64,000 nucleotides of DNA from contig CM064420.1 in assembly GCA_032690845.1 (NCBI GenBank), positions 67,072,707 to 67,136,706 of the forward strand, in the 5' to 3' direction. Position numbers and translations under genes: made by a program. This stretch comes from Eleusine coracana subsp. coracana (Eukaryota > Streptophyta > Magnoliopsida > Poales > Poaceae). The notes under the pieces are model-generated. The model ran no database searches. It was not told where the DNA came from and saw nothing but the letters and a program-made list of their open reading frames with translations. Positions 62,434 to 64,000 of this stretch are shown piece after piece (the first letter of the stretch is position 1; each line of letters starts with the position of its first letter).

Positions 62434-63992
62434 TTACATCATAGAACATCCTCGTCGTGACTTCTTTTTCTTCTTTTCCCTGAGTTTAGTTGGAGGCTGA
62501 ATTACAACCTTGATGGCAGCATCAAACACAGCTTTGACATTCTACATGTTAGTGGAACATTCCAAAGTAAGCCAATTGTCCATGTGCAGTAACATGCCAC
62601 ATACATCACAAAGAAAGCCATAATTACTAGAGCGAGTGGACTCGATAATCCCTTACAGCAAATATACCTGCTGTGTCTTTGAGCTGCACTCAATGTAGTA
62701 CATTGCACCAATTTGTCTTCGAAGTTCCTCCCCCTGCAAGGTGAAAAAATAAAGGTCAAAAAGAATTCCAGAAGCCATAATTCCATCATTTCTAACAGAC
62801 ACGAGAGATATACCTGTGCTGTGGTTACAGGTACTAACCCAGGATGGTCCATTAAGTAGTGCTTGTCTTCACGAAGATCTATAAGTAACATCAAAATTTG
62901 CAGATATTCAAGTCAACTATCTCACAATGAAGTATAAGTATGATCGAAGTAAGATTACACTAAACCGACTAGATAGATGCTTTAAGGTATGTCTTCCCAA
63001 CAGTAATTGGATCATTAAAGGGAATAAAAACAGTGAAAAACAGCTAAGTCGCAGATGGATTATAATTAGACCTTTTAACTTTGCTACTCCCTCTGTTCAG
63101 AATTAGATGTCGTTTTGGAGTTGGGCACGGGAAATAAGGAGAAGTAAAAAGGTGGGTGCACTGAAAACGAAAAGGAGAGAGATAGAGATAGAGATGTAGT
63201 GAGAAGAGAGAATATTGTATTGGGAAGAGAGAAAGGTGCATTGGGAAGTGAGAATGATATGTAATTGTAGAAAAGTTGGAAACCTTAAAATGACATGTAA
63301 ATATGAACGGAGGGAGTACATTACAAGTTCGTATTCAACCGTACCAAAGTTTCTACTTACTACGTATAAATACAGCATTTCATGCATTTCAGAAGATAAC
63401 ATAAAGCTTCCCACATTTACTAAGTTGAACAAATAAAAATTACAATCAGTTTCTTGTTAACATATGGTCACCAACTAGGCAACTACACAAAATGGCAATA
63501 CCTCTTTTCACCACAAAATACAACTTTGCAAGTATCACTATCAGCAGAGTCAAATAAAATTAATCCCAACAGTAGAGAGAAAAGGAGATACTAACAACTT
63601 AACAGGATTGAATTCCCAATCGGACTACCAAAACCTATGCCCAACCAGTAAGTGGAATAAAGTCAAATCAATATGTTCTAGTTGTCTGTCAATACACTCA
63701 CCCAATTTTGTGCCAACCAACACAATGGGTATTCCTGGTGCATAATGCTGAAGCTCTGGTATCCACTGCAGAGAAAAGAGAAAAAAAACAAAAATTTCAA
63801 ATCTGTAGGAAATTCCAAACAAACATGAACTGTAAGAACCAGTGTCCAGAAACCAAGAGCCCAAGGTCGTGCATTTCAGCACCTTCTTCATGATATTCTC
63901 ATAGCTAGCTCGGCTAACAAGGGAGAAGGCAAGCACAAAGACATCAGCACCACGGTAGCTTAGAGGCCTCAGTCGGTTGTAATCTTCCTGCC
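62434..63992 (-). CDS. ROP/RAC small GTPase, 5' exons outside window
   Basis: Exons in the window: 63992-63883, 63765-63702, 62878-62814, 62733-62668, 62541-62434, one frame, giving the C-terminal two thirds. Seen: the switch II region QEDYNRLRPLSYRGADVFVL, then AFSLVSRASYENIMKK, the G4 box VGTKLDLRED, the plant ROP stretch HYLMDHPGLVPVTTAQGEEL, the G5 box ECSSKTQQ, and the C-terminus KKKKKSRRGCSMM. The polybasic stretch plus CSMM is a CaaX box, so this is a type I ROP; a terminal Met favours farnesylation. Known role: plasma-membrane switch for polar growth, cytoskeleton, ROS and defence. P-loop and switch I lie beyond 64000. The subgroup cannot be assigned. Confidence 0.95.
63087..63316. 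mobile_element. Complete Stowaway-like MITE in a ROP intron
   Basis: TA-flanked (63085-63086 and 63317-63318), 230 bp, starts CTCCCTCTGTTC and ends GAACGGAGGGAG as perfect or near-perfect inverted ends. The interior is purine-rich (GAGATAGAGATAGAGATG). Same family as 12174-12360. Confidence 0.85.
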
Positions 63993-64000
63993 CTGCAAAG

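Overview
The window is nuclear DNA of a flowering plant, almost certainly a grass. Genes are split by many short GT-AG introns, first exons and CpG-rich leaders are GC-rich while introns are AT-rich, and the introns and spacers carry grass-type small transposons (Stowaway MITEs, RTE and L1 LINE tails, a very small LTR element, a tRNA-derived SINE). No bacterial, organellar or viral block was seen. All gene models were built by hand from open frames, splice sites and family knowledge; every multi-exon model below keeps one reading frame across all its junctions.

Layout. (1) 149-5071 (+): 3' part of an EDEM-type GH47 alpha-mannosidase (MNS5-like), with a small LTR element and an antisense L1 fragment in one intron. 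(2) 5072-7366: spacer with a broken second copy of the 3' end of the next gene. (3) 28923-7367 (-): nuclear pore anchor NUA (TPR/Mlp homologue), 49 coding exons over 21.6 kb, about 2043 residues, introns rich in LINE tails and MITEs. (4) 28.9-32.1 kb: spacer with a nested Mutator-type MITE and SINE plus another MITE. (5) 33217-32151 (-): PADRE/DUF4228 protein. (6) 33.4-37.4 kb: gene-poor, with a mini CACTA element and a tiny L1 insertion. (7) 37889-37458 (-): unrecognised 143-residue protein. (8) 43963-38819 (-): NAT6-like nucleobase-ascorbate transporter, 14 exons, 536 residues. (9) 50678-46979 (-): LSM12 homologue, 5 exons, whose first intron looks like a minor-spliceosome (U12) AT-AC intron. 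(10) 51939-57937 (+): SUO-like BAH/TFIIS-N protein, 1640 residues, divergent from LSM12. (11) 62.4-64 kb (-): 3' exons of a ROP (plant Rho) GTPase that runs off the right edge.

The genes look like independent housekeeping and signalling loci: ER quality control, the nuclear basket, membrane transport, RNA-linked LSM12 and SUO, and small-GTPase signalling. I found no gene cluster or novel multi-gene system. The interesting signals are structural: a U12 AT-AC intron, a nuclear-pore gene whose C-terminus seems to have been rewritten by an inserted tandem repeat, a LINE insertion that duplicated a 5' splice site, and several extremely short retroposition events that can be recognised by their target-site duplications.
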